Assembly (NCBI RefSeq): GCF_000725885.1
Contig: NZ_JODR01000003.1
Span: 62,001 to 126,000, forward strand
Reading direction: 5' to 3'
Length of the DNA: 64,000 nucleotides
Source: Streptomyces albus subsp. albus
Lineage (GTDB): Bacteria > Actinomycetota > Actinomycetes > Streptomycetales > Streptomycetaceae
Below the pieces are notes generated by a model that saw only the letters and a list, made by a program, of their open reading frames with translations, did no database searches and was not told the DNA's origin. A program made the position numbers and the translations under genes. This document shows, one piece after another, positions 7,979 to 17,444 of the stretch; the stretch's first letter is position 1; every line of letters begins with the position of its first letter.

Positions 7979-9619
7979 TCACTCGTCCGGCCGTGCGTGG
8001 ACCGTCCGGCCGCCGACCACCGTCCGCAGACAGACCGGAAGGCCGGTGCCGGGCGTGAGGTCGGGCAGACCGGGGGTGCCGGAGCGGGGGTCGGTGGACC
8101 AGTTGGCGACGCGGGTGTCGGGCGTCTGGACGATCAGTGCACCGGTACGCCAGACGGCGTAGTCGGCGGGGGCCCCGGGGACGAGTACACCGGCGTCGTC
8201 GCGGCCGAGGGCCCGCCAGCCGCCGCGGGTGTGGGCGGTGAAGGCGCCGCGTACCGAGATCCGGTGCTCGTGCGTGCGGTGGAAGGCGGCGGCCCGGACG
8301 GCCTCCCAGGGGCCGAGGGGGGTGACGGGGCTGTCGGAACCCAGTGCGAGGGGCACTCCGGCCCGCAGCAGGGCGGCGTACGGGTTGAGGGTGACGGCGC
8401 GCTCGGCCCCCAGACGGCGCGCGTACATGCCGTCCGCGCCGCCCCAGGCCGCGTCGAAACCGGGCTGGACGGAGGCGGTGAGGGCCAGATCGGCGAAGTC
8501 GGCGATGGTGGCCTCGGTGAGCATCTCGGCGTGCTCGATGCGGTGCCGGGCCGCGCGGACGCGGGGCAGCCCGACGGTCTCGGCGGCGCGGCGGACCCCT
8601 TCGGTGACGGCGTTCAGCGCGGCGTCGCCGATGGCGTGGAACCCGGCCTGGAGGCCCGCTTCGGTGCAGGTGGCGACGTGGGCGGCGATGGCGTCGGCGT
8701 CGAGCTGGGCGGTGCCGGTGCTGTGCGGGGCGTCCGCGTAGGGGGCGCACAGGTGTGCCGTGTGGGAGCCGAGGGAGCCGTCGGCGAACAGGTCACCGGC
8801 TGCACCGAGCGCGCCCAGCTCCCTGACGCGCTCCGCTTCCTTTGCGGAGGTGACGAGTTCGGCCCAGTACCCGAAGACGCGCGGGCCGGCCTCCTGGTCC
8901 GCGAGCGACAGGAGGGAGAGCAGGTCCTCCTCGCTGGAGATGTCGGGCCCGGCGCACTCGTGGAGGGCGCCGATGCCGAGGGAGGCGGCGTGCGCGCGGG
9001 CCGCGCGCTGGGCCTCGGTGCGCTGGGCGGGGGTGAGGGTGGCGTGGGCGACCTCGCGCACGGCGTGGTGCGCCTCGCCGGTGAGCGGCGCGTCGTCCCG
9101 GTAGCCCTCGCGGCCGGTCACGCCGGGCACGAGGTCGAGCATGGCGGTGGTGGCCAGTGCGGAGTGCACGTCGATCCGCGTCAGATAAAGCGGCCTGCCG
9201 CCGGTCGCCGCGTCGAGCTCGGCGCGGGAGGGGTGGCGCTGCTCGGGCCAGGCGCCGGCGTCCCAGCCGGTGCCCAGCAGCACCCGGTCGCCGGGGCGGG
9301 ACTCGGCGTACGCCCTGATGCGGACGAGGGCGTCGGTGAGGGTGGCCGCCCCCGACAGATCCAGGCCGGTGAGGGCCAGTCCGGTGGCGGTGGTGTGGAC
9401 GTGGGCGTCGGTGAACGCCGGGGTGACCAGGGCACCGTCGAGGTGGACCACCTCGTCGACGTTGTCGGCGAAGGAGTCGGCAGCGCCCTCCGAACCGATC
9501 CAGGCGATGCTGTCTCCCTCCACGACCATCGCGGTCGCGAACGGGTCGGCGGGGCTGTGGACCTCGCCGCCGCGCAGCAGCAGGGTGCGGGGCCGGGAGG
9601 GGGTCGTGCTGTCGCTCAT
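7979..9619 (-). CDS. amidohydrolase family protein (YtcJ-like)
   Basis: A 546-residue metal-dependent hydrolase of the amidohydrolase 3 (YtcJ-like) group. The N-terminal small domain is LLRGGEVHSPADPFATAMVVEGDSIAWIG. The first metal motif TDAHVHTT lies near residue 85. Later metal or catalytic positions are FHAIGDAAL, RIEHAEM and the C-terminal LGSDSPV, whose Asp is the usual general base. The composite beta-sandwich returns at the C-terminus (VPGAPADYAVW). The ATG at 9619 has a GGGAG site. The substrate cannot be told; relatives hydrolyse exocyclic amides or imides. It is separated from lnt by 577 bp and from the Lrp gene by 145 bp. Confidence 0.88.
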   Translation of the reverse strand: MSDSTTPSRPRTLLLRGGEVHSPADPFATAMVVEGDSIAWIGSEGAADSFADNVDEVVHLDGALVTPAFTDAHVHTTATGLALTGLDLSGAATLTDALVRIRAYAESRPGDRVLLGTGWDAGAWPEQRHPSRAELDAATGGRPLYLTRIDVHSALATTAMLDLVPGVTGREGYRDDAPLTGEAHHAVREVAHATLTPAQRTEAQRAARAHAASLGIGALHECAGPDISSEEDLLSLLSLADQEAGPRVFGYWAELVTSAKEAERVRELGALGAAGDLFADGSLGSHTAHLCAPYADAPHSTGTAQLDADAIAAHVATCTEAGLQAGFHAIGDAALNAVTEGVRRAAETVGLPRVRAARHRIEHAEMLTEATIADFADLALTASVQPGFDAAWGGADGMYARRLGAERAVTLNPYAALLRAGVPLALGSDSPVTPLGPWEAVRAAAFHRTHEHRISVRGAFTAHTRGGWRALGRDDAGVLVPGAPADYAVWRTGALIVQTPDTRVANWSTDPRSGTPGLPDLTPGTGLPVCLRTVVGGRTVHARPDE

Positions 9620-9764
9620 GGGGACAGTCTCCCGCTTCCCGGCGGCTTCCCGGCGCGCGGGGTCACCCGTACCGCCGCGGCAGGGGCGCGGGGACGGGCG
9701 CATCCGGCGGGGCAGGGGCGCACCCCTCAGGGCTGTGCGGCGGACGGACGGCCGGGCCGCGGTC

Positions 9765-10205
9765 TCAGATGCGCGGCGGCCGGGCCTCGTAGGGAGTGGA
9801 GAGGACGACCGTGGTGCGGGTGGAGACGCCGGCCAGGGAGCGGATCCGGGCCAGCAGGTGCTCCAGTTCGATGGGGGTGGCGACCCGCACCTTGAGGATG
9901 TAGTTCTCGTCGCCGGCGACGCTGTGGCACGCCTCGATCTCCGGCACGTCGGCGAGCCGGTCGGCGATGTCGTCCGGGGCGCTGGGGTCGAACGGTTTGA
10001 CCGAGATGAACGCCGTCATGGGCAGCCCGACGGCCTCGGGGTCCACGAGCGCGGCGTAGCCGCGGATCACCCCGCGCTGTTCGAGGCGGCGTACGCGCTG
10101 GTGCACGGCCGAGGTGGACAGGCCGGTGGCCTTGCCCAGGTCGGTGTAGCTCATCCGCCCGTCCCTGACGAGCAGTTCCACGATCTGACGGTCGAGTTCC
10201 TCCAC
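9765..10205 (-). CDS. Lrp/AsnC family transcriptional regulator
   Basis: A 146-residue regulator of the leucine-responsive/AsnC type. The N-terminal helix-turn-helix (DRQIVELLVRDGRMSYTDLGKATGLSTSAVHQRVRRLEQRG) is typical, and the C-terminal RAM ligand-binding domain (residues 70-140) contains SVAGDENYILKVRVAT. Such proteins assemble as dimers to octamers and respond to amino acids. The start is a GTG at 10205. The gene is divergent from the hypothetical gene at 10450; the 244-bp gap probably contains both promoters. The target is unknown, and the downstream amidohydrolase in the same direction is one candidate. Confidence 0.93.
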   Translation of the reverse strand: MEELDRQIVELLVRDGRMSYTDLGKATGLSTSAVHQRVRRLEQRGVIRGYAALVDPEAVGLPMTAFISVKPFDPSAPDDIADRLADVPEIEACHSVAGDENYILKVRVATPIELEHLLARIRSLAGVSTRTTVVLSTPYEARPPRI

Positions 10206-10449
10206 AGCGGTTCACCGTACTGTGCCCGCGCCCCGGCCGCAGCGAGTGCGCCCCGGCGCGCAGCGGCGGCGGACGGGCGCAGGGGAGGCGCATCGGACGG
10301 CGCTGACCGTTCCGGGTGACGTAGCTATGTGATGAAGGCCACACTTATGCGTCCGTGTCCCAGGGTGCGGAGCGATTATGCGTGCGGCACGGAGGGAAGT
10401 GCTTGCTGTGGCCGGAGCCGAGCCCGGCCGTTCCATCGAGGGGGATCAC

Positions 10450-10893
10450 ATGCGCACGACGAAGTCCACCCGCTCCGCTCGTCAGGACACCGCTCACCAG
10501 AACGACGCACATCCGGGTGAGACGGCCGCTCCGTCCGACGAGCCGGACGTCCCCGACGAACTGTCAGGCAACGTCTTCGAGGACGAGATGTACGAAGGTC
10601 TCCGCGTCAAGTGCCCCGACTGCCGTCAGGCGATCGCGGTGTTCGCCCAGGAGGAGAAGCTGCCCCGGCACGGCCTGTGCGCCTCGCCGTGGGACCCGTT
10701 CGGACTGACGGTGTGCCAGGGATCGGGCCGCCCGGTCGAGGAAGCCGCCCCCTGGGACAGGGAGCCCCGTGAGCGCGCCGTCAGCGAGCTGTTGACCCTG
10801 CCCGAGGGGCTCGACTGGCGCACCCAGCCGTTCTCCCACGTGGGCGTGCCCGCCTCCCGCGCCGCCAATCCGGTGCGGGCCGCCGCCAGGTGA
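10450..10893 (+). CDS. conserved hypothetical protein with CPDC motif
   Basis: A 147-residue soluble protein I cannot assign to a function. The first 45 residues are polar and rich in T, A, D and P. A CPDC pair (KCPDCRQAIAVF) is followed by single cysteines in HGLCASPWDPFG and TVCQGSG, which could form a zinc ribbon. The C-terminus ends in a basic Ala/Arg tail. The ATG at 10450 has GAGGGGGA upstream; an upstream in-frame ATG at 10378 lacks a good site. My recollection is that similar proteins occur beside Lrp genes in Streptomyces. Confidence 0.7.
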   Translation: MRTTKSTRSARQDTAHQNDAHPGETAAPSDEPDVPDELSGNVFEDEMYEGLRVKCPDCRQAIAVFAQEEKLPRHGLCASPWDPFGLTVCQGSGRPVEEAAPWDREPRERAVSELLTLPEGLDWRTQPFSHVGVPASRAANPVRAAAR

Positions 10894-11003
10894 CACCCCG
10901 TCGGACCGGCGCGGAGGCGAGCACCGCCGCCCCCGGCCGGTAGCCGGTCGGCGCGTTCGAATCCGTTTGCCCCCGTACCCCCGCCGCGGTCACGCTGGCC
11001 TCC

Positions 11004-12059
11004 ATGACACGGTTGATGGTGGTGGGGCTGCGGCGCGGACTGGTCCTGGCGGACTGGTGCGCCCGCGCGGGGTTCGAGGTGGCCGCCCTGTGTGATCCGG
11101 ACCGCGAGCTGCTGGCCGCGGCCTCGGCCCGGTTCCCGGCGGCACGGACGGCCACCGGCTGGCAGGAGCTGCTGGACGCCGATGTGTCGGCCGTCGTCCT
11201 CGCCCACGATTTCGACGCCCACGCCGAACCGGCCCTCGCCTTCCTGGCGCGCGGGGTGCACGTGCTCAGCGAGTGCGCCGCCTGTGTGACGGAGGAGGAG
11301 GGCCGGGCCCTGGTGCGGGCGGCCGAGGAGTCCGCGGCCACCTACTCCTTCGCCGAGAACTACGTCGAACACCCGCATGTGCGCACCGTCGCGGGGCTGG
11401 TCGCGGCGGGCGAGATCGGCGAGGTGGAGCTGATCGAGTGCGACTACGTCCACGGCCTCGCCCCGTCCGACGTCGCCGCGCTCGCGGGTGACCCGGCGCA
11501 CTGGCGCGGGCGGATCGGCCCCACCGCGTACTGCACGCACACCCTCTCCCCCGTGCTGGACGTGACCGGCGCCTGGCCGGTAGAGGTCACGGCGCACCCG
11601 GTGGGCCGGGACCCGCGTCCCATGGCGGTGGTGCTGGTCACCAGGCTGAGCACGGGGGCGCTTGCCGTCACCCGGCAGACCTTCCTCCAGGGCGAGCCGG
11701 ACAGCCACTGGTCGTGGCTGTCGGTGCGGGGCAGCCGGGGCCTCGCCGAGTCGCTGCGCGCCCCCGGTCAGGACGCTTGGTCGGTGCGGCTGCGGAACGA
11801 GCCGTGGGCACACGGCGGCTCCCTCCGCGACGAGGTGCGCGCACCTGCACCGACGGTGCTCCGCGGCGAGACCGTCGTGCCCATGGAAGCGGGCACCGCG
11901 CTGGTGGCCGAGGCGTTCTGGCGCACGGTGACCGAGGGCGCCGCGCCGCGGGTGCCCGTCCGGGCCGCGGTGGCCGCCTCGTTGGTGGGGGCCGCGGCGG
12001 CGCGTTCGCTGGCGCGCGGCTCGGTCCCGTGCCCGGTGCCGCGGGTGGCCGGCTGGTGA
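11004..12059 (+). CDS. Gfo/Idh/MocA-like oxidoreductase
   Basis: A 351-residue protein with the two-domain Gfo/Idh/MocA layout: an N-terminal Rossmann fold and a C-terminal alpha/beta substrate domain. The N-terminus MTRLMVVGLRRGLVLADWC replaces the usual GxGxxG with G-L-R-R-G-L. The segment that normally carries the EKP motif reads LSECAACVTEEEG, so the conserved lysine is missing. LIECDYVHGL and the SHWSWLSVRGSRG strand are consistent with the family fold. The altered motifs argue for an unusual cofactor mode or a non-oxidoreductase role. It is preceded by a 110-bp gap and followed by the endonuclease gene in the same direction. Confidence 0.75.
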   Translation: MTRLMVVGLRRGLVLADWCARAGFEVAALCDPDRELLAAASARFPAARTATGWQELLDADVSAVVLAHDFDAHAEPALAFLARGVHVLSECAACVTEEEGRALVRAAEESAATYSFAENYVEHPHVRTVAGLVAAGEIGEVELIECDYVHGLAPSDVAALAGDPAHWRGRIGPTAYCTHTLSPVLDVTGAWPVEVTAHPVGRDPRPMAVVLVTRLSTGALAVTRQTFLQGEPDSHWSWLSVRGSRGLAESLRAPGQDAWSVRLRNEPWAHGGSLRDEVRAPAPTVLRGETVVPMEAGTALVAEAFWRTVTEGAAPRVPVRAAVAASLVGAAAARSLARGSVPCPVPRVAGW

Positions 12060-12177
12060 GGGAGGCGGCGGGCGTTTTCGTCCGGCCGCGGCTGAGGAAC
12101 AGCTGACCGCACAGCCCCCCGCACGGACCGGCGTGGCAGCCCGTGCGGCCGGGGACCCGGATGCCGAGGAGGCGGTC

Positions 12178-12972
12178 ATGGCCAGTACGAGCACGAAGAG
12201 CCGGACGGGCACGAAGAACAGCACGAGCACCAAGAGCAGCAAGAGCCGGTCGAGCACCGGTGGCCGGAACCGGTCGGGCAGCGACGGCGGCAGGAAGGCG
12301 GGCAGCGACGGCGGCGCGAGCCGGGGCGGCGGCAAGCAGGCCCAGCAGCGGGCGCTGGTCCGCGAGCTGCTGGACCGGCACGGGCAGACGTACGCACAGG
12401 AGGCCGGGATCACGCTGCGGGACACACCGCAGCCGCTGTACCAGCTGCTGGTGCTCTCCTTGCTGCTCAGCGCCAGGATCCGGTCCGACATCGCGGTGGC
12501 CAGCGCGCGGGCCCTGGTCCGGGCGGGGATGAAGGACGCCAGGCGGATGGCCGAGGCGACCTGGCAGCAGCGGGTGGACGCGCTGGGCGAGGGCGGCTAC
12601 CGCAGGTATGACGAGCGCACCTCCACCCAGCTCGGCGAGGGTGCCGAGCTGGTGCTGGACAGGTGGGGCGGCGATCTGCGCCGGCTGCGCAGGAGCGAGG
12701 ACCCCCGGGGGGCGCTGCGCGAGGTGCCCGGCATCGGTCCCATGGGGGTATCGATCTTTCTGCGGGAGGCCCAGGCGGTGTGGCCCGAGTACCGGCCGCA
12801 TCTGGACGGCAAGGCCCTCCAGGGCGCCGAGAAGCTGGGGCTGCCGGCCTCGGCGGAGAAGCTGGCCGGTCTCGTCGGACAGGACGAGCTGGCCCCGCTG
12901 GCGGCCGGGCTGGTGCGGGCGGCGCTCAGTTCGAAGGTGGTGGAGGAGGTGCGGGAGGCGGCCCGCGGCTGA
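12178..12972 (+). CDS. HhH-GPD-type endonuclease-like protein
   Basis: A 264-residue protein with an endonuclease III-like helix-hairpin-helix core. The first 55 residues are an unusual low-complexity tail of Ser, Thr, Lys and Gly (STKSRTGTKNSTSTKSSKS). The core begins at RALVRELLDRHGQTYAQEAGI and includes PLYQLLVLSLLLSARIRSDIA, the catalytic-region-like GGYRRYDERTSTQLGEGAE, and the hairpin VPGIGPMGVSIFLREAQ. The C-terminal four-cysteine iron-sulfur loop of endonuclease III is absent. The ATG at 12178 has GAGGAGG. DNA repair is the likely role, but the activity is inferred only from the fold. Confidence 0.75.
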   Translation: MASTSTKSRTGTKNSTSTKSSKSRSSTGGRNRSGSDGGRKAGSDGGASRGGGKQAQQRALVRELLDRHGQTYAQEAGITLRDTPQPLYQLLVLSLLLSARIRSDIAVASARALVRAGMKDARRMAEATWQQRVDALGEGGYRRYDERTSTQLGEGAELVLDRWGGDLRRLRRSEDPRGALREVPGIGPMGVSIFLREAQAVWPEYRPHLDGKALQGAEKLGLPASAEKLAGLVGQDELAPLAAGLVRAALSSKVVEEVREAARG

Positions 12973-13052
12973 GGCGGGGCCGCCGGGGGGCGCCGCGCCT
13001 TGTTCGCCCGTCACACCTCCCGTGTCTGCCCGTCAACCTCCCGTTTCGCCCG

Positions 13053-13976
13053 TCACACCTCCAGTACGGCCTCGACCGGGAAGTGGTCGCTGGGGTACTG
13101 CCCGTCGAGCTGGAAAGTGTTGATCTCGGTCCGCCGCACGCGGACGCTCGGTGAGACGAGGATCCAGTCGATGCGGTCGCCGTCGGGCGCCGGCTCCCGG
13201 TAACCGTGGAAGGTGCCGTAGAGCGTGCCCCGGCTCTCCGCGGTGTCCCAGGTGTCGGTGAGCCCGCCCGCCAGCATGGCGTCGTGGACGGGGTTGCGGT
13301 GGGCGGGGACGTTGAAGTCGCCGGTGACCAGCCGGGGCAGCCCGGCCTCCAGCCCGGCGAGGCGTTCGGTGATCAGCGCGGCGGACCGCTCCCGCGAGGG
13401 CTGACTGCGGTGGTCGAGATGGGTGTTGAGGTGGTACAGCTCGCGGCCGGTGACCAAGTCGCGGAAGCGGATCCAGGTCACCATCCGGATGACGGTGTTG
13501 CCCCAGGTCGCAGATCCGATCAGTTTCGGTTGGTCGGAGAGCCAGAAGTGGTCGTAGGCGAGCGGGCGCAGTCGGCGGACGTCGAAGAAGACGGCCATGA
13601 ACTCGTCCTGGCTGCCGCCCGCGCGGCCGGTGCCGATCCAGTCGTAGCGGGAGCGGCCCAGGTCGTCGGCGATGTCCCCCAGTTGTCCGTAGAGCCCTTC
13701 CTGGGTGCCGAGGAGGTGGGGGCGTGCCCGCCTGAGCAGCGCCCGGGTGACGGGGCGGCGTTCGGGCCAGCTGTGGGGCGGGGTGTCGGAGGCGTACCGG
13801 AGGTTGAACGTCATGACCCTGAGCGCGCCGTCGTCGGGCGGATCCGGCTGCGGCCGGTCCGCCGGCGCCGGTACGGCGTGGGCGGTGGCCGCGCCGGCCG
13901 CCAGGGGCAGGGTGAGGGCTGCCCCCGCGGCGACGCGGATGCCGTGACGGCGGGTGAGGGGTACGGATGACGCCAT
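13053..13976 (-). CDS. secreted endonuclease/exonuclease/phosphatase family protein
   Basis: A 307-residue enzyme of the DNase I-like EEP superfamily. It has a Tat-like signal (LTRRHGIRVAAGAALTLPLAAGAATAHA) and so probably acts outside the membrane. Family motifs are VMTFNLRYASD, LGTQEGLYGQL (metal Glu), LYHLNTHLDHRS, LVTGDFNV (D and N of the active site), DRIDWILVS and the terminal SDHFPVEAVLEV with the catalytic Asp-His. Substrates in this superfamily include nucleic acids, sphingomyelin and sugar or lipid phosphates, and cannot be chosen here. The ATG at 13976 has GGAAGGA. It follows the acyl-CoA dehydrogenase gene by 59 bp in the same direction. Confidence 0.88.
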   Translation of the reverse strand: MASSVPLTRRHGIRVAAGAALTLPLAAGAATAHAVPAPADRPQPDPPDDGALRVMTFNLRYASDTPPHSWPERRPVTRALLRRARPHLLGTQEGLYGQLGDIADDLGRSRYDWIGTGRAGGSQDEFMAVFFDVRRLRPLAYDHFWLSDQPKLIGSATWGNTVIRMVTWIRFRDLVTGRELYHLNTHLDHRSQPSRERSAALITERLAGLEAGLPRLVTGDFNVPAHRNPVHDAMLAGGLTDTWDTAESRGTLYGTFHGYREPAPDGDRIDWILVSPSVRVRRTEINTFQLDGQYPSDHFPVEAVLEV

Positions 13977-14035
13977 GGGAGTCCTTCCATTGCCGGGCGG
14001 TTCTCGCGCCGCTGGTCCACGCGCCGCCGGGAGTG

Positions 14036-15211
14036 TCAGCTTCTGCTCTCGGGGCCGGCCAGGTGCCGGGCGATCACCATGCGCTGGATCTGGTTGGTGC
14101 CCTCGACGATCTGGAGGACCTTCGCCTCGCGCATGTACCGCTCGACGGGGAAGTCCGTGGTGTAGCCGTAGCCGCCGAGGAGTTGCACCGCGTCCGTGGT
14201 GACGCTCATCGCGGTGTCCGTGCAGAAGAGTTTGGCCATCGCCGCCTGCCGGGAGTAGGGCAGACCGGCGTCGTGGCGGCGGGCGGCGGCCAGGTAGAGG
14301 GCCCGCCCGGCCTCGATCCTGGTGCCCATGTCCGCGAGCATGAACCGCAGGCCCTGGAAGTCGGCGATCGGCCGGCCGAACTGCTCGCGGCCCGCCGTGT
14401 AGGACAGCGCCGCGTCCAGTGCGGCCTGGGCGAGGCCGATGGCGCAGGCGGCGATGCCGAGGCGGCCGGCGTCGAGCGAGGAGAGGGCGAGCGTGAAGCC
14501 CTGGCCCTCCTCCCCCAAGCGGCGGCTGTCGGGCACGCGGACGCCGTCGAAGTGGAGCTGCGCTGTGGGTGACCCGGTCAGGCCCATCTTGTGCTCGGGG
14601 GGCGCCGCGCTCAGGCCCTCGGCGTCGCCGGGTACGAGGAACGCGGTGATGCCGTGCGGGCCGTCCTGTCCGGTGCGGGCCAGGACGGTGTAGAAGTCGG
14701 CGATGCCGCCGTGGGTGATCCAGGCCTTGGTGCCGTTCAGCACCCAGTCGTCCCCGTCCCGCTCGGCGCGGGTGCGCAGCGAGGCGGCGTCGGAGCCGGC
14801 GGAGGGTTCGGAGAGGCAGTAGGCGCCAAGCAGTCCGCCGGCGAGCATGTCGGGCAGCCATTCGGTGCGCTGTTCCTTGCTGCCGAAGTGGGCGAGCCCG
14901 TGACAGGCCAGGGAGTGCACGCTGGTGCCGAGGCCGACGGTGAGGCGGGCGCCGGCGAGCTCTTCGAGGATCTGGAGGTAGACGAGGTAGGGCTGGCCCC
15001 CGCCGCCGTACTCCTCGGGGTAGGGCAGGCCGAGCAGCCCGGACCGGGACAGCAGCCGGAAGGTGTCGCGGGGAAAGGTGCCGGCGGCCTCCTCGTCGGC
15101 GGCTGCCGGTTCGATCTCCCGCCGCACCAGATCGCGTACGAGGCCCAGCAGATCGCGTGCTTCGTCGGTGGGCAGTTCCCGTTCCACCGGCTGGGGACCG
15201 TACTCCGCCAT
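14036..15211 (-). CDS. acyl-CoA dehydrogenase
   Basis: A 391-residue flavin-dependent acyl-CoA dehydrogenase. The N-terminal helical domain ends at LGLPYPEEYGGGGQP. The FAD-binding region shows YCLSEPSAGSDAASLRT and WITHGGIADFYTVLART. The C-terminal domain shows RVPDSRRLGEEGQGF, REQFGRPIADFQG and QLLGGYGYTTDFPVERYMREAKV, then VEGTNQIQRMVIARHL. The Glu of IVEGTNQ lies at the usual catalytic base position of short/medium-chain members. The ATG at 15211 has GGAGAG upstream. No other beta-oxidation gene is adjacent, so the acyl chain is unknown. It is divergent from the chitinase. Confidence 0.92.
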   Translation of the reverse strand: MAEYGPQPVERELPTDEARDLLGLVRDLVRREIEPAAADEEAAGTFPRDTFRLLSRSGLLGLPYPEEYGGGGQPYLVYLQILEELAGARLTVGLGTSVHSLACHGLAHFGSKEQRTEWLPDMLAGGLLGAYCLSEPSAGSDAASLRTRAERDGDDWVLNGTKAWITHGGIADFYTVLARTGQDGPHGITAFLVPGDAEGLSAAPPEHKMGLTGSPTAQLHFDGVRVPDSRRLGEEGQGFTLALSSLDAGRLGIAACAIGLAQAALDAALSYTAGREQFGRPIADFQGLRFMLADMGTRIEAGRALYLAAARRHDAGLPYSRQAAMAKLFCTDTAMSVTTDAVQLLGGYGYTTDFPVERYMREAKVLQIVEGTNQIQRMVIARHLAGPESRS

Positions 15212-15467
15212 GGTGCGCTCTCCTTCGGGTCGGAAGTGCGGCGATCGCGCCGGGGTCTGGCGGGTCGCCGGGGACGCCGGCCGGCAGGCCGGGGCCAAAG
15301 GTGCGGCTGCCGCTGCCGTGATACTGCCCCGTCGGGTCGCGAGGGTGGCTGACCAGCGGCTGCGGCGAGTTGGAGTATGCCCGATCGAGGGCCGCACGTC
15401 ACCGGCGTGGAGGCGTGAGACGGCAGGTGATCCGGGTGAACGGGCGGCAACGGGCCCCGGAACGGAA

Positions 15468-15504
15468 ATTGGTCCGAACCATTGACGGACTGGTCTAGTC
15501 CTTC
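15468..15504 (+). promoter_or_regulatory. two DasR-type (dre) elements before the chitinase gene
   Basis: Two 16-bp elements resemble the DasR-responsive consensus ACTGGTCTAGACCACT. Site 1 at 15468-15483 reads ATTGGTCCGAACCATT. Site 2 at 15489-15504 starts with the exact half ACTGGTCTAG. Site 2 fills the spacer of the chitinase promoter, where a repressor would block RNA polymerase. DasR is the GntR-type N-acetylglucosamine sensor that controls chitinase genes in Streptomyces. Confidence 0.78.
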
Positions 15505-15510
15505 TACATT
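15482..15510 (+). promoter_or_regulatory. chitinase promoter
   Basis: TTGACG (15482-15487) and TACATT (15505-15510) are separated by 17 bp, a near-ideal SigHrdB-type promoter. Transcription would begin near 15517, giving a leader of about 60 nt before the ATG. The rest of the 15212-15575 gap shows no gene. Confidence 0.75.
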
Positions 15511-15575
15511 CCCGGAGCGTACGAACAGCACGGCCGCAGCACCACACCCCCCGCACCCCACACGCGAGGTGACTC

Positions 15576-16868
<1,293 letters not shown>

Positions 16869-16921
16869 CACCCGGGCCCGGACGTCCCGGCCACAGAACC
16901 GTCACCGGGCCGGGCCGGCCA

Positions 16922-16954
16922 CGGGGTCCCGCGGCGCACCGCCGCGGGACCCCG
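16922..16954 (+). terminator. chitinase terminator
   Basis: A perfect 14-bp stem (16922-16935 with 16941-16954) and a 5-nt loop lie 53 bp after the chitinase stop. No long T run follows, which is common in Streptomyces. Confidence 0.75.
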
Positions 16955-16962
16955 CGCACAGA

Positions 16963-16995
16963 GGGTGCCCCGGCGCTGCGCGCGCCGGGGCACCC
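16963..16995 (-). terminator. terminator of the convergent GlsB-like gene
   Basis: A second perfect 14-bp stem (16963-16976 with 16982-16995) with a 5-nt loop lies just past the end of the leftward gene at 17013. With the previous hairpin it forms a back-to-back terminator pair between convergent genes. Confidence 0.7.
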
Positions 16996-17012
16996 GACAT
17001 CTCGTCCGTCCG

Positions 17013-17276
17013 TCATCTGCGGGCGCGCACGCGGTCCAGCACGCTGACGCCGACCGCGGCGAGGGCGATCTGGATGATCAGTTCGATCCAGTCGAATCCG
17101 CGGGTGTCGGCGACCCCCACGGCACCCGCGATCGCCGTACCGATGAGCGCGGCGACGATACCCACCAGGATCGTCCACAGGAACCCGATCCGCTGCCGCC
17201 CCGGCAGTACCAGCCGGCCGAGCGCACCGATGACGATGCCGACGACGAGCGCGCTGATCACACCTGATATGTCCAT
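17013..17276 (-). CDS. GlsB/YeaQ/YmgE family membrane protein
   Basis: An 87-residue membrane protein of the transglycosylase-associated family (GlsB/YeaQ/YmgE), often stress-induced and of unknown mechanism. The sequence MDISGVISALVVGIVIGALGRLVLPGRQ is typical, followed by GFLWTILVGIVAALIGT and a third hydrophobic segment IELIIQIALAAVGVSVLDRV, ending in RARR. The ATG at 17276 has GAAAGGGA upstream. It is a single gene between the chitinase terminator and the divergent polymerase-like gene. Confidence 0.9.
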   Translation of the reverse strand: MDISGVISALVVGIVIGALGRLVLPGRQRIGFLWTILVGIVAALIGTAIAGAVGVADTRGFDWIELIIQIALAAVGVSVLDRVRARR

Positions 17277-17444
17277 GGTTCCCTTTCAGCCGGAGGAATG
17301 TCCTCCGCCTCCGAGTGTCCGTGAACGGCGCGGTTATGTCGGCCGGTGATGGACCGCAGGAGGGAACCGGTCCGATGTCCGCTCCGGCTGCCCGCCGTCG
17401 CGCGGCGGACAGCCGTTGTCAGAGGCCGCTGGCACACTCGCCCC

